Assembly: GCF_003751225.1 (NCBI RefSeq)
Contig: NZ_RJKE01000001.1
Span: 6,572,001-6,636,000, forward strand
Length of the DNA: 64,000 nucleotides
Source: Actinocorallia herbida
GTDB lineage: Bacteria; Actinomycetota; Actinomycetes; Streptosporangiales; Streptosporangiaceae
Direction of reading: 5' to 3'
Shown here: one piece after another, positions 35,490-44,052 of the stretch
How positions within the stretch are numbered: position 1 is the stretch's first letter
How the letters are laid out: each line of letters starts with the position of its first letter
Translations under genes and position numbers: made by a program
The notes under the pieces: model-generated
Told to the model about the DNA's origin: nothing
Databases searched by the model: none
What the model saw: the letters and a program-made list of their open reading frames with translations, nothing else

Positions 35490-36599
35490 TCACAGCAGCG
35501 GCTCGATGTCCGCCGCCCAGATCCTGCGGCGCTCGGCGGCGTCCAGGTGGCAGGCCGCGCGGTGCGTCGGCTCCAGCTCGGTCCGCAGCTCGGGCACCTC
35601 GGTCCGGCTGAGCCCGTCGGTCCGGTCGGCGTAGGCGCAGCGCGGATGGAACGCGCAGCCCGACGGCAGGTTGATCAGCGACGGGGGCGAGCCCTTCACC
35701 GGCAGCAGCCGCTCGGACCGGTCCCGGTCCAGCCGCGGCATCGAGCCGAGCAGCCCCCACGTGTAGGGGTGCAGGGGGCGGTGGAACATGTCGTCCACGT
35801 TCCCGTACTCGATGCACCTGCCGCCGTACATGACCAGGACGTCGTCGGCGAGCTCGGCGACCACCCCGAGATCGTGCGTGATCATGATGATCGCGGAGTT
35901 GAACTCCTGCTGGAGGGTGCGCAGCAGATCGAGGATCTGCGCCTGCACCGTGACGTCCAAAGCCGTCGTCGGCTCGTCGGCGATCAGCAGCTCCGGATCG
36001 CACGCCAGCGCCATCGCGATCATCGCGCGCTGCCGCATACCGCCCGAGAACTGGTGCGGATAGTCGTCCACCCGCTTGTCCGGCGTCGGGATCCCGACCC
36101 GGCCCAGCAGGTCGACGGCGTGCTTGCGCGCGACCTTCTTCGACACCTTGTTGTGGATCCGGTACGCCTCGATGATCTGCGCGCCCACGGAGTAGAACGG
36201 GTGCATCGACGACAGCGGATCCTGGAAGATCATCGCCATGTGGCGGCCGCGCAGCCTGCGCACGTCGTCGGGGTCGGCCCCGACCAGCTCCTTGCCGTTC
36301 AGCCAGATCTCGCCCGCGACCCGGGCGTTCTCGCGGTTGTGCAGGCCGAGGATGCCGAGGCTCGTCACCGACTTGCCCGACCCCGACTCCCCCACGATCC
36401 CGAGGGTCCTGCCCCGCTCGACCGAGAACGACAGCCCGTCGACGGACTTGACCAGGCCGTCGTCGGTCGGGAAGTGGATGCGCAGGTCACGGACCTCGAG
36501 GAACGGCCTCCGGCCCTCGCCGCCGCCCTGCGCGGGCGGCGGCGCCTCTCCCGGTCCGGCCTCTGCGGGCACGGCCCCGGTGGGCTCTCCCTTGCTCAC
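35490..36599 (-). CDS. Peptide-type ABC transporter ATPase, DppD/OppD (cluster 1)
   Basis: A 369-aa ATPase with Walker [10 protein letters not shown]-loop [14 protein letters not shown], signature QFSGGMRQR, Walker [13 protein letters not shown] and the extension [17 protein letters not shown]. It has an extra Pro/Gly/Glu-rich N-terminal segment of about 40 residues. The GTG start overlaps the permease stop as GTGA. It pairs with DppF to form the ATPase heterodimer. Confidence 0.93.
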   Translation of the reverse strand: MSKGEPTGAVPAEAGPGEAPPPAQGGGEGRRPFLEVRDLRIHFPTDDGLVKSVDGLSFSVERGRTLGIVGESGSGKSVTSLGILGLHNRENARVAGEIWLNGKELVGADPDDVRRLRGRHMAMIFQDPLSSMHPFYSVGAQIIEAYRIHNKVSKKVARKHAVDLLGRVGIPTPDKRVDDYPHQFSGGMRQRAMIAMALACDPELLIADEPTTALDVTVQAQILDLLRTLQQEFNSAIIMITHDLGVVAELADDVLVMYGGRCIEYGNVDDMFHRPLHPYTWGLLGSMPRLDRDRSERLLPVKGSPPSLINLPSGCAFHPRCAYADRTDGLSRTEVPELRTELEPTHRAACHLDAAERRRIWAADIEPLL

Positions 36600-37609
36600 G
36601 AAAGCCTCACTCTCGGGTCGACGACGGCGTACAGGACGTCCACCAGGAAGTTCAGGAACACCACGAACCCGGTCGCCACCAGCACCACGCCGATCACCAT
36701 CGGCAGGTCGCCGGTGAAGATCGACTGGATGGACAGGGCGCCGAGCCCGGGGAACCCGAACGTGCTCTCGGTGAGCACCGCCCCGCCGAGCAGCACCCCG
36801 AGGTCCAGGCCGAAGATCGTGAGGATCGGGGTCAGCGAGGCGCGCAGCGCGTGCTTGCCGATGACGGTGCGTTCGGGCAGACCCTTGGCCCGGGCGGTGC
36901 GGATGTAGTCCTCGCCCATGGTCTCCAGCATCCCCGAACGGGTGAGCCGCGCGTAGGTGGCGGCGTACAGGAACGACAGGGTCATCCAGGGCAGGATGAG
37001 GTTGTAGGCCCAGTCGGCGGGGTTCTCGGTGAACGGCACGTACTTGACGCCCATCGGCCAGAGCTTCAACCCGTAGGCGAAGATCGCCAATGACAGCAGA
37101 CCGGTGAAGTAGATCGGCAGCGAGACCCCCGCGAGCGCGGTGACCATCGCGGCCCGGTCGAACAGGCTGCCGCGCCGCAGCGCCGACAGGATGCCGATGC
37201 CCACGCCCGACACGATCCACAGGACCGCCGCGCCGAGGGCGAGCGACAGGGTGACCGGCGCGCGGTCGATGAGGGTCGGCAGAACCGGCTGGGACGTGCG
37301 GAAGGAGTAGCCGAGGCAGGGCGGCGGGCACCAGATCTCACTGGGGCCGTTGTCGAAGTTCTGCCCGGCGACGATCCCCTTGGCGAACCTCGCGTACTGG
37401 ACGGCGATGGGATCGTCGAGGCCGAGGCGGGTCTTGATGTCCTCGACGACCTCTTCGGTCGCGGCCTTGCCCGCGTAGGTGACGGCGATCTGGTCGGTGG
37501 TCTGCCCGGCCAGCTTCGGCAGGACGAAGAAGATGCCGAACGTGACCATGCTGGTGACCACCAGCATGGCGACCGCTCCGATGAGGCGGCGGATGATGAA
37601 TGACAACAC
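36596..37609 (-). CDS. Peptide-type ABC transporter permease, DppB (cluster 1)
   Basis: A 337-aa permease with six transmembrane segments. The N-terminus (FIIRRLIGAVAMLVVTSMVTFGIFFVLP) is typical of DppB/OppB. The EAA-type ATPase contact is MLETMGEDYIRTARAKGLPERTV, cited here by its core DYIRTARAKGLPE. A large loop near 60-110 contains a Cys pair (WCPPPCLGYSF), also present in the cluster 2 homologue. The start is probably GTG 37609; no ribosome site is clear, so a TTG one codon later is possible. Confidence 0.9.
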   Translation of the reverse strand: MLSFIIRRLIGAVAMLVVTSMVTFGIFFVLPKLAGQTTDQIAVTYAGKAATEEVVEDIKTRLGLDDPIAVQYARFAKGIVAGQNFDNGPSEIWCPPPCLGYSFRTSQPVLPTLIDRAPVTLSLALGAAVLWIVSGVGIGILSALRRGSLFDRAAMVTALAGVSLPIYFTGLLSLAIFAYGLKLWPMGVKYVPFTENPADWAYNLILPWMTLSFLYAATYARLTRSGMLETMGEDYIRTARAKGLPERTVIGKHALRASLTPILTIFGLDLGVLLGGAVLTESTFGFPGLGALSIQSIFTGDLPMVIGVVLVATGFVVFLNFLVDVLYAVVDPRVRLS

Positions 37610-37624
37610 TGGCGGCGGCCGGGA

Positions 37625-37653
37625 CCGGGCCCGTCCGCGAGGGACGGGCCCGG
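37625..37653 (-). terminator. Hairpin between binding-protein and permease genes (cluster 1)
   Basis: A 12-bp stem (37625-37636 with 37642-37653) and 5-nt loop, between the binding lipoprotein stop and dppB. It could stabilise the upstream message or attenuate read-through. Confidence 0.65.
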
Positions 37654-37701
37654 GATTGCTGGCCTTTCACCTACCTTCTGATGCAGCGTGCGGCAGGCGG
37701 A

Positions 37702-39459
37702 CTAGCGGACGCCGATGTTCAGGTAGTCGTACATGCCGCCGTAGCCCTCGGTGATGGTGAGGTTGGTGACATTGGTCGGCCGGTACAGCAGGATCTTGGC
37801 GTAGACGAGCGGCAGGATCGTCGCGTCCTCCATCACCAGCTCGTCGATCTGGGTGTAGATCGCCTCGCGCTGCTTGATGTCGGTGTTCTTCGCGGCGTCG
37901 TCGAGCAGCTTGTCGACGGCGGGGAGCTTGGTCTCCTGGATGTTGGTGTTGCCGGAGTCGCGGATGGTGCGGCTGTCGACGATCTGGGAGAGGAAGCCGT
38001 AGCCCGACGGCCAGTCGGCGGCCCACGCCATGGACAGCAGGCCGACGTTGTTGTCGCGGATCCACTTCGGCGCACCCGCGTACTTGCCGAAGTAGTCACC
38101 GGCCGGGACGCTCTGGATGTCGACGGTGACGCCGATGCGGGCCAGGCCCTGCTGGACGGCGGTGCCGGCGGCGACTTCCTTGTCACGGTCGGAGCGGACC
38201 GACAGGGTCGTCTTGAAACCGTTCGGCTGACCGCACTCGGTGAGCTCGGCCTTGGCCTTCTCCAGGTCGCCGTGGTTGTCGGCGCCCGACGGGTAGGCGT
38301 TGGCCTCCTTGTAGCCCGACACGCTCGGCGGGATCACGGTGGTGGCGACGGCGCCGCCGGCCTCGGGGCCGCCGTGCGCGGTCTGGGTGGAGACCTTGTC
38401 CAGCGCGTACTGGACGGCGCGGCGGCAGTGCACGTTGTCGAACGGCTTCACGTTCGGGTTCACGCCGAGGTAGCGCAGGTAGCCCGCGACCGGGTTGTCG
38501 GAGTTCGCGCGGTTGGCGCTCTGGCCGAGGATCTTCGGCTGGGCGCCCTGCTGGACGCCGACGCCGGCGATGTCGACGTCGAGGGCACCGGACATGAGCC
38601 GGTTGTCCAGGTCGGCGGCCTCGACCTTGAGGGTGACCTCGATCTTCTCCGGCAGCGCGTGGTTCGCGCGGATCGGGTCGGTCGCGGGGTCCCAGTTGGT
38701 GTTGCGCGACAGCTTCATGACCTTGCCGCGCTCGTACGTGTCGATCTTGTACGGGCCGGTGGACAGCATCGCGTTCTGGTAGTCCAGACCGGTGTCCTTG
38801 GCCTGTGGGACCGGCTGCGTCTGCATGGAGACGAGGTAGTCGAACTCCGCGAACGGCTGGTTCAGGTGGAAGACGATCGTGGTGTCGTCGGGGGTCTCGA
38901 TGGACTCCAGGCCCTTTTCGGACTTGTCGTCATAGGGGCCCTTGTAGGGCTCCTTGTTGTCCTTGAGGTACTGCTTGAAGTAGTGCGGGCCCTGGGTGAG
39001 CTCCGTGGTGAAGTTCGACCGCTCGACCGCGTACTTGACGTCCTTGGACGTGACCGGGGTCCCGTCGTCGTACTTGAGGCCCGCGCGGAGCTTGTACGTC
39101 CAGGTCAGGCCGTCCTCGCTGACCTCGCCCAGGTTCTCGGCGAGGTCGGGGACCAGGTCCTTGGTCTTGCCGGGCTCGGGGCTGAACGTGGTCAGCGACC
39201 TGCTGTAGAGGCGGCCGAAGTTCTGGGAGTAGGCGTAATACGTATTGCCCATGTCCGGCGAGTCCCAGTCGTCGGAGTGGCCGAACCGCAGGGTCCCGCC
39301 CTTCACGTCGGACGGGTTGGCCATGCCGGTGAGGGCGGCGTCGGCCGGGGAGGTGTCGAACGACTCGCCATCGCCGTCGCCTCCGCCGCACGCGGAAAGG
39401 CCCGCGGACAGCATCAGCGCCACCGCCGTGGCGGCGACCGCTTTGAACCTGGTCTTCAA
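37702..39459 (-). CDS. Peptide-type ABC transporter substrate-binding lipoprotein (cluster 1)
   Basis: A 585-aa SBP_bac_5 family protein. The signal peptide (FKAVAATAVALMLSAGLSAC) ends in a lipobox with Cys24, then a Gly/Asp-rich linker. Motifs typical of DppA/OppA are present (GLTWTYKLRAGLKYDDGTPV, then AKDVKYAVER-like text, read here as SKDVKYAVERS). It captures the substrate outside the membrane. The predicted start is TTG at 39459 with AGAGG 8 nt upstream. It is more diverged from its cluster 2 counterpart than the ATPases are, so the two systems may bind different ligands. Confidence 0.92.
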   Translation of the reverse strand: MKTRFKAVAATAVALMLSAGLSACGGGDGDGESFDTSPADAALTGMANPSDVKGGTLRFGHSDDWDSPDMGNTYYAYSQNFGRLYSRSLTTFSPEPGKTKDLVPDLAENLGEVSEDGLTWTYKLRAGLKYDDGTPVTSKDVKYAVERSNFTTELTQGPHYFKQYLKDNKEPYKGPYDDKSEKGLESIETPDDTTIVFHLNQPFAEFDYLVSMQTQPVPQAKDTGLDYQNAMLSTGPYKIDTYERGKVMKLSRNTNWDPATDPIRANHALPEKIEVTLKVEAADLDNRLMSGALDVDIAGVGVQQGAQPKILGQSANRANSDNPVAGYLRYLGVNPNVKPFDNVHCRRAVQYALDKVSTQTAHGGPEAGGAVATTVIPPSVSGYKEANAYPSGADNHGDLEKAKAELTECGQPNGFKTTLSVRSDRDKEVAAGTAVQQGLARIGVTVDIQSVPAGDYFGKYAGAPKWIRDNNVGLLSMAWAADWPSGYGFLSQIVDSRTIRDSGNTNIQETKLPAVDKLLDDAAKNTDIKQREAIYTQIDELVMEDATILPLVYAKILLYRPTNVTNLTITEGYGGMYDYLNIGVR

Positions 39460-39526
39460 CCGGGTTACCTCTTCCTGATCTGGATGGTGGGGGGCGGGGG
39501 GGTACGGGGGCTTCCGGCCGCGGCCG

Positions 39527-40522
39527 TCAGCGGGATCGGGGGTCGAGGGCGTCGCGCAGACCGTCCCCGAGGAGGTTGAAGGCGAGCACCGCGAGGAAGA
39601 TCGTCAGGCCGGGGAACACCATGTACAGCGGGGCGTTCTCGTAGGCGTTGAGGGCGACCGCCTCGTTGAGCATCAGGCCGAGGGACGGCAGCGGCGCGTT
39701 CACGCCCACACCGAGGAACGACAGCGACGCCTCGAACAGGATGTTCGTCGGGATCAGCAGCGTGGCGTACACGATGATCGGCGCGAAGAGGTTCGGCAGG
39801 ACCTCTTTGAAGAAGATGTGGGTGTGGCTCGCGCCGAGCGCGCGGGCCGCGTCGACGAACTCGCGCTCGCGCAGCGACAGGGTCTGGCCGCGCACGATCC
39901 GGCCGACGTACGGGCAGTAGAAGAACCCGATGATGAAGACCAGCACGGTGATCTTGAGGCCGTTGCCCTCCAGGCCCCACATCTGGCGCGGCAGGATGCC
40001 GATGAGCGCGATCGCGAACAGCAGCAGCGGGAACGCCAGCAGCGCGTCCATGAACCGGCTGACGACAGTGTCGACCCAGCCGCCGAAGTACCCGGCGAAG
40101 CCGCCCATGACCACGCCGATCGCCACCGACAGCAGGGTCGCGGCGATCGAGACGAGCAGCGAGACGCGGGTGCCGATGAGGATGCGGGCGAGCAGGTCGC
40201 GGCCGGTGGTGGGCTCGACGCCGAGCAGGTGGTCCCAGCTCATCCCCGAGTGCAGCCAGCCTTCCTTCGGCCGGAGCATCGAGGTGTCGATCATGTCCTG
40301 GTTGAACACGTTGGGGTCGGGCAGGAACCACGGCCCGACGATGGACGCGACGACCAGGGCGACGATCGCGAAGGCGCCTCCGACGGCCACCTTGTCGCGC
40401 CGCAGCCGGAGCCAGGCGATCTCCCAGAGCGACCTGCCCTGGATGGCCTTCCCCATGCCCTTGACGACTACTTCGGGATGGGCCTCGAAGTCAGACCCCG
40501 ACACCTCGACCGGCGCGGTCAC
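39527..40522 (-). CDS. Peptide-type ABC transporter permease, DppC (cluster 1)
   Basis: A 331-aa permease. A polar N-terminal segment (VSGSDFEAHPEVVVKGMGKAIQGRSLW) precedes six membrane spans. The family contact motif is REREFVDAARALGASHTHI. It is the first gene of operon 1, ahead of the binding protein, which is an unusual position for DppC. GTG 40522 is chosen over GTG 40528 because GGAGG is 9 nt upstream and the cluster 2 homologue also opens VTAP. The upstream gap contains two inverted repeats. Confidence 0.9.
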   Translation of the reverse strand: MTAPVEVSGSDFEAHPEVVVKGMGKAIQGRSLWEIAWLRLRRDKVAVGGAFAIVALVVASIVGPWFLPDPNVFNQDMIDTSMLRPKEGWLHSGMSWDHLLGVEPTTGRDLLARILIGTRVSLLVSIAATLLSVAIGVVMGGFAGYFGGWVDTVVSRFMDALLAFPLLLFAIALIGILPRQMWGLEGNGLKITVLVFIIGFFYCPYVGRIVRGQTLSLREREFVDAARALGASHTHIFFKEVLPNLFAPIIVYATLLIPTNILFEASLSFLGVGVNAPLPSLGLMLNEAVALNAYENAPLYMVFPGLTIFLAVLAFNLLGDGLRDALDPRSR

Positions 40523-40659
40523 GCTCACGAACCTCCACGCAGCGCGGGGCTGCCTTGAACTCTGTCGTGAAGCACAGTCGCCGCGCGGCGGACGGGGCGC
40601 CAGACCCCGTGTCCGGATCGTGATGTCGCCGAGATCGAAAACGCATGAGGCCATGACAA

Positions 40660-40700
40660 AGAACGGACATAAGGGGTGTTCAACCCCTCATGTCCGTTCT
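40660..40700. terminator. Long hairpin between transporter operons
   Basis: An 11-bp perfect outer stem (40660-40670 with 40690-40700), one mismatch, then a 6-bp inner stem and 5-nt loop. On the minus strand it is followed by TTTGTC, so it may terminate operon 2; an operator role is also possible. Confidence 0.65.
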
Positions 40701-40793
40701 CACGGCGCGGGCACCTCAGGGGTGCACGCCGTAACAGTTCTTTTACAGACGAGCCGACGACGCAGCCCGTCCGGCCCTCCCGGTAATGATCAG

Positions 40794-40833
40794 GACATTC
40801 TCCTGTAACAGCAACCGGTTTTCAGGAGATGTC
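40794..40833. repeat. Interrupted inverted repeat after dppF of cluster 2
   Basis: GACAT plus CTCCTG (40794-40805, bulged T) pairs with CAGGAG plus ATGTC (40823-40833) around a 17-nt loop, 46 nt beyond the dppF stop. It shares the GACAT/ATGTC arm with the hairpin at 40660-40700. Confidence 0.5.
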
Positions 40834-40879
40834 ATAGGGCGGCTCTTCGCCTTCGGACGACGCCCGATCAATGGCCCGA

Positions 40880-41869
40880 TCAGTTCTCCGGGAAATGGCA
40901 GGCGACGCTCCGCCCGGCACCGCGGTCGGCCAGCACCGGCACCTCGGTGGCGCACTTCGGCTGGGCCTTCCAGCACCGCGGGTGGAACGGGCAGCCGGCC
41001 GGCGGGTTCAGCGGCGACGGCACGTCCCCGGTGAGCCGGATCCGCTCGCGGTCCTTGCGGGCCGCCGGGTCGGGGATCGGCACCGCCGACAGCAGCGCCT
41101 TGGTGTAAGGATGCTGCGGCCGGGTGTACAGGTCGGCCTGGTCGGCGATCTCGACCATGCGGCCGAGGTACATGACGCCGACGCGGTCGGAGATGTGCCG
41201 GACCACCGACAGGTCGTGCGCGATCACCACATAGGTGAGGCCGAGCTCGTTCTGCAGATCCTCCAGCAGGTTCACGACCTGCGCCTGGATCGACACGTCC
41301 AGCGCCGACACCGGCTCGTCCGCGATGATCAGCTTCGGCTTCAGCGCGAGGGTGCGCGCGATGCCGATGCGCTGCCGCTGGCCGCCGGAGAACTCGTGCG
41401 GGTAGCGGTTGTAGTGCTCGGGGCTCAGGCCCACCAGCTCCAGCAGCTCCTGCACGGCCTTCTTGACGCCCTGCGGAGTGTCGATCTTCTGGAGGTGGAA
41501 CGGCGCGCCGACGATGGACCCGACGGTCTTGCGCGGGTTCAACGACGAGTACGGGTCCTGGAAGATCATCTGGATGTCGCGGCGGAGCGGGCGCATCTGG
41601 CCCTGCGACAGCTTGGAGATCTCCCGGCCCTCGAACTTGATGCTCCCGGCCGTCGGCTCGAGCAGCCGCATGATCATCCGGCCGGTGGTGGTCTTGCCGC
41701 AGCCCGACTCCCCCACCAGGCCGAGCGTCTCGCCCTTGCCGACGGAGAAGGAGACCCCGTCCACGGCCTTCACGGCCGCGACCTGGCGGCGCAGCAGGCC
41801 CGCGTGCACCGGGAAGTGCTTCTGGAGACCGGTGACCTCCAGCAGAGGTGTGGAACTCAAGGCGCTCAC
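40880..41869 (-). CDS. Peptide-type ABC transporter ATPase, DppF/OppF (cluster 2)
   Basis: A 329-aa ATPase with [46 protein letters not shown] and the extension [17 protein letters not shown]. It is the near-identical counterpart of 34420-35451. The start is probably GTG 41869, close behind GAGGAAG and 5 nt past the dppD stop; a TTG three codons later has better spacing and cannot be excluded. It is the last gene of operon 2. Confidence 0.93.
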   Translation of the reverse strand: MSALSSTPLLEVTGLQKHFPVHAGLLRRQVAAVKAVDGVSFSVGKGETLGLVGESGCGKTTTGRMIMRLLEPTAGSIKFEGREISKLSQGQMRPLRRDIQMIFQDPYSSLNPRKTVGSIVGAPFHLQKIDTPQGVKKAVQELLELVGLSPEHYNRYPHEFSGGQRQRIGIARTLALKPKLIIADEPVSALDVSIQAQVVNLLEDLQNELGLTYVVIAHDLSVVRHISDRVGVMYLGRMVEIADQADLYTRPQHPYTKALLSAVPIPDPAARKDRERIRLTGDVPSPLNPPAGCPFHPRCWKAQPKCATEVPVLADRGAGRSVACHFPEN

Positions 41870-41874
41870 CTTCC

Positions 41875-42945
41875 TCAGAGGTTCGGCCGGATCTGGGTCT
41901 CCCAGATGTCCAGGCGCTGGTCGGGGGTCAGATGGCAGGCGACCCGGTGGCTCGCGTGCGCGGCGGTCGCCACGAGCTCGGGGCGGACCGTGGTGCAGGC
42001 GCTTCCGGCGCCGAGCATGTGCGCGCAGCGCGGGTTGAACGCGCAGCCCGACGGCAGGTTGATCAGCGACGGGGGCGAGCCCTTCACCGGCATGAGCCGG
42101 TCCGTCCGCTCCCGGTCCAGCCGCGGCATCGAGCCGAGCAGGCCCCACGTGTAGGGGTGCTGCGGCGCGTGGAAGATCTCCTCGACGGTGCCCTGCTCGA
42201 TCGAGCGGCCGCCGTACATGACCATGATCCGGTCCGAGAGCTCCGCGACGACGCCGAGGTCGTGCGTGATCATGATGATCGCGGAGTTGAACTCCTGCTG
42301 GAGGTCGCGGAGCAGGTCGAGGATCTGCGCCTGCACCGTGACGTCCAGGGCCGTCGTCGGCTCGTCGGCGATCAGCAGCTCCGGGTCACAGGCCAGCGCC
42401 ATCGCGATCATCGCGCGCTGCCGCATGCCGCCGGAGAACTGGTGCGGGTAGTCGTCGACGCGCTTCTCCGGCGTGGGGATCCCGACCCTGCCGAGCATGT
42501 CGATGGCGTGCTTGCGCGCCGCCTTCTTCGACACGTCGTTGTGGATCCGGTACGCCTCGATGATCTGGGCGCCGATCGTGTAGAAGGGGTGCATCGAAGA
42601 CAGCGGATCCTGGAAGATCATCGCCATGTTCTTGCCGCGCAGCCGCCGGACCTCGTTCGGGTCCGCCCCGACGAGTTCTTTCCCGTTCAGCCAGATCTCG
42701 CCGGACATCCGGGAGTTGCGCCGGTTGTGCAGGCCGAGGATGCCGAGGCTCGTCACCGACTTGCCGGAGCCGGACTCGCCCACGATGCCGAGGGTCTGCC
42801 CCCGCTCCAGGGTGAAGTCCAGGCCGTCGACGGACTTGACGAGCCCGTCGTCGGTCGGGAAGTGGATGCGCAGGTCTCGGACGTCGAGGAACGCCCGCTG
42901 CTTCGCCGCCGCCGGGACCGGCGACAGTTCGTTCGTGGTGCTCAA
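41875..42945 (-). CDS. Peptide-type ABC transporter ATPase, DppD/OppD (cluster 2)
   Basis: A 356-aa ATPase with [43 protein letters not shown] and [17 protein letters not shown]. It lacks the long Pro-rich N-terminus of its cluster 1 counterpart. The start is TTG at 42945, overlapping the permease stop as TTGA, whereas cluster 1 uses GTGA at the same place. GAGG lies about 8 nt upstream. Confidence 0.92.
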   Translation of the reverse strand: MSTTNELSPVPAAAKQRAFLDVRDLRIHFPTDDGLVKSVDGLDFTLERGQTLGIVGESGSGKSVTSLGILGLHNRRNSRMSGEIWLNGKELVGADPNEVRRLRGKNMAMIFQDPLSSMHPFYTIGAQIIEAYRIHNDVSKKAARKHAIDMLGRVGIPTPEKRVDDYPHQFSGGMRQRAMIAMALACDPELLIADEPTTALDVTVQAQILDLLRDLQQEFNSAIIMITHDLGVVAELSDRIMVMYGGRSIEQGTVEEIFHAPQHPYTWGLLGSMPRLDRERTDRLMPVKGSPPSLINLPSGCAFNPRCAHMLGAGSACTTVRPELVATAAHASHRVACHLTPDQRLDIWETQIRPNL

Positions 42946-43958
42946 CTGCCCAGCCTCACCCTCGGGTCGACGACGGCGTACAGGATGTCCACGATCAGGC
43001 TCGCCAGCACGATGAAGACCGTCGCCAGCAGCACGACGCCCATCACCATCGGCAGGTCGCCCGACAGGATCGAGTCGATCGACAGCGAGCCGAGGCCCGC
43101 GAGGCTGAACGTCTGCTCGGTGAGGACCGCGCCGCCCAGCAGGAGGCCGAGGTCGAGGCCGAAGATCGTGACGATCGGGGTCAGCGACGCGCGCAGCGCA
43201 TGCCTGACGATCACGGTCCGCTCGCCCAGGCCCTTGGCCCGCGCGGTGCGGATGTAGTCCTCACCCAGGGTCTCCAGCATCCCCGACCGCGTGAGCCGCG
43301 CGTACGTGGCCGCGTACAGGAACGCCAGGGTCACCCAGGGCAGGACGAGGTTCCAAGCCCACTGCCCTGGATTGTCCAGGAAGCCGACGTAGGCGATGCC
43401 GTCCGGCCACACCTTCAGGGTGTAGACGAAGATCGACATCGAGACGAGGCCGGTGAAGTACACCGGCAGTGACACACCCGCGAGGGCGACGGCCATCGCG
43501 GCCCGGTCGACCGCCGTGCCGCGCCGCAGCGCGGACAGGATGCCGACGCCGACTCCGGCGACGAGCCAGATGATCGCGGCGCCGACGCCGAGCGACAGCG
43601 TGACCGGGGCCCGGTCGAGGAGCGTGGGGAGGACGGGTTCGTTGGTGCGGAAGGAGAAGCCCAGGCACGGCGCGGAGCAGTGGTCCACGGACGGCCCGTT
43701 GCTGTAGTCCTGGCCGGCGAAGATGCCCTTGACGAACCTGCCGTACTGGACGGCGATGGGGTCGTCCAGTCCGAGCCGTTCCTTGACGTCCGCGATGGCC
43801 TCCGCTGTGGGGGCCTTGCCGACATAGGAGGCGGCGAGCTGGTCGGTGGTCTGCCCGGCCAGCTTCGGCAGCTGGAAGAAGATGCCGAATGTGACCATGC
43901 TGACGATGACCAGCATGACGACCGCGCCTACGAGGCGCCTGACGATGAATGCGAACAC
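42942..43958 (-). CDS. Peptide-type ABC transporter permease, DppB (cluster 2)
   Basis: A 338-aa six-span permease opening with FIVRRLVGAVVMLVIVSMVTFGIFF and containing the ATPase contact DYIRTARAKGLGE. It is clearly paralogous to 36596-37609, including the loop with a Cys pair (HCSAPCLGFSF). The GTG start has no clear ribosome site, so it may depend on coupling to the upstream binding-protein gene. Confidence 0.9.
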   Translation of the reverse strand: MFAFIVRRLVGAVVMLVIVSMVTFGIFFQLPKLAGQTTDQLAASYVGKAPTAEAIADVKERLGLDDPIAVQYGRFVKGIFAGQDYSNGPSVDHCSAPCLGFSFRTNEPVLPTLLDRAPVTLSLGVGAAIIWLVAGVGVGILSALRRGTAVDRAAMAVALAGVSLPVYFTGLVSMSIFVYTLKVWPDGIAYVGFLDNPGQWAWNLVLPWVTLAFLYAATYARLTRSGMLETLGEDYIRTARAKGLGERTVIVRHALRASLTPIVTIFGLDLGLLLGGAVLTEQTFSLAGLGSLSIDSILSGDLPMVMGVVLLATVFIVLASLIVDILYAVVDPRVRLGS

Positions 43959-43976
43959 GAGGAACGGCCCGGTGAC

Positions 43977-44000
43977 CCCGGCCCCCGCGAGGGGGCCGGG
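43977..44000 (-). terminator. Hairpin between binding-protein and permease genes (cluster 2)
   Basis: A 10-bp stem CCCGGCCCCC/GGGGGCCGGG with a GCGA loop, at the same position in the operon as the cluster 1 hairpin, though the stem sequences differ. Confidence 0.65.
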
Positions 44001-44052
44001 ACCACCACTCGGCCTTCACCTGCCTTCGGTGATGACGAGCGGGTGGGAGGCC

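Larger units (their letters stand above)
40529..40879 (-). promoter_or_regulatory. Intergenic region between the two transporter operons
   Basis: A 351-bp gap carrying the presumed promoter of operon 1 and the end of operon 2. It has two inverted repeats, 40660-40700 and 40794-40833, whose arms share the sequence GGACAT/ATGTC. I see no gene in it. Confidence 0.5.
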
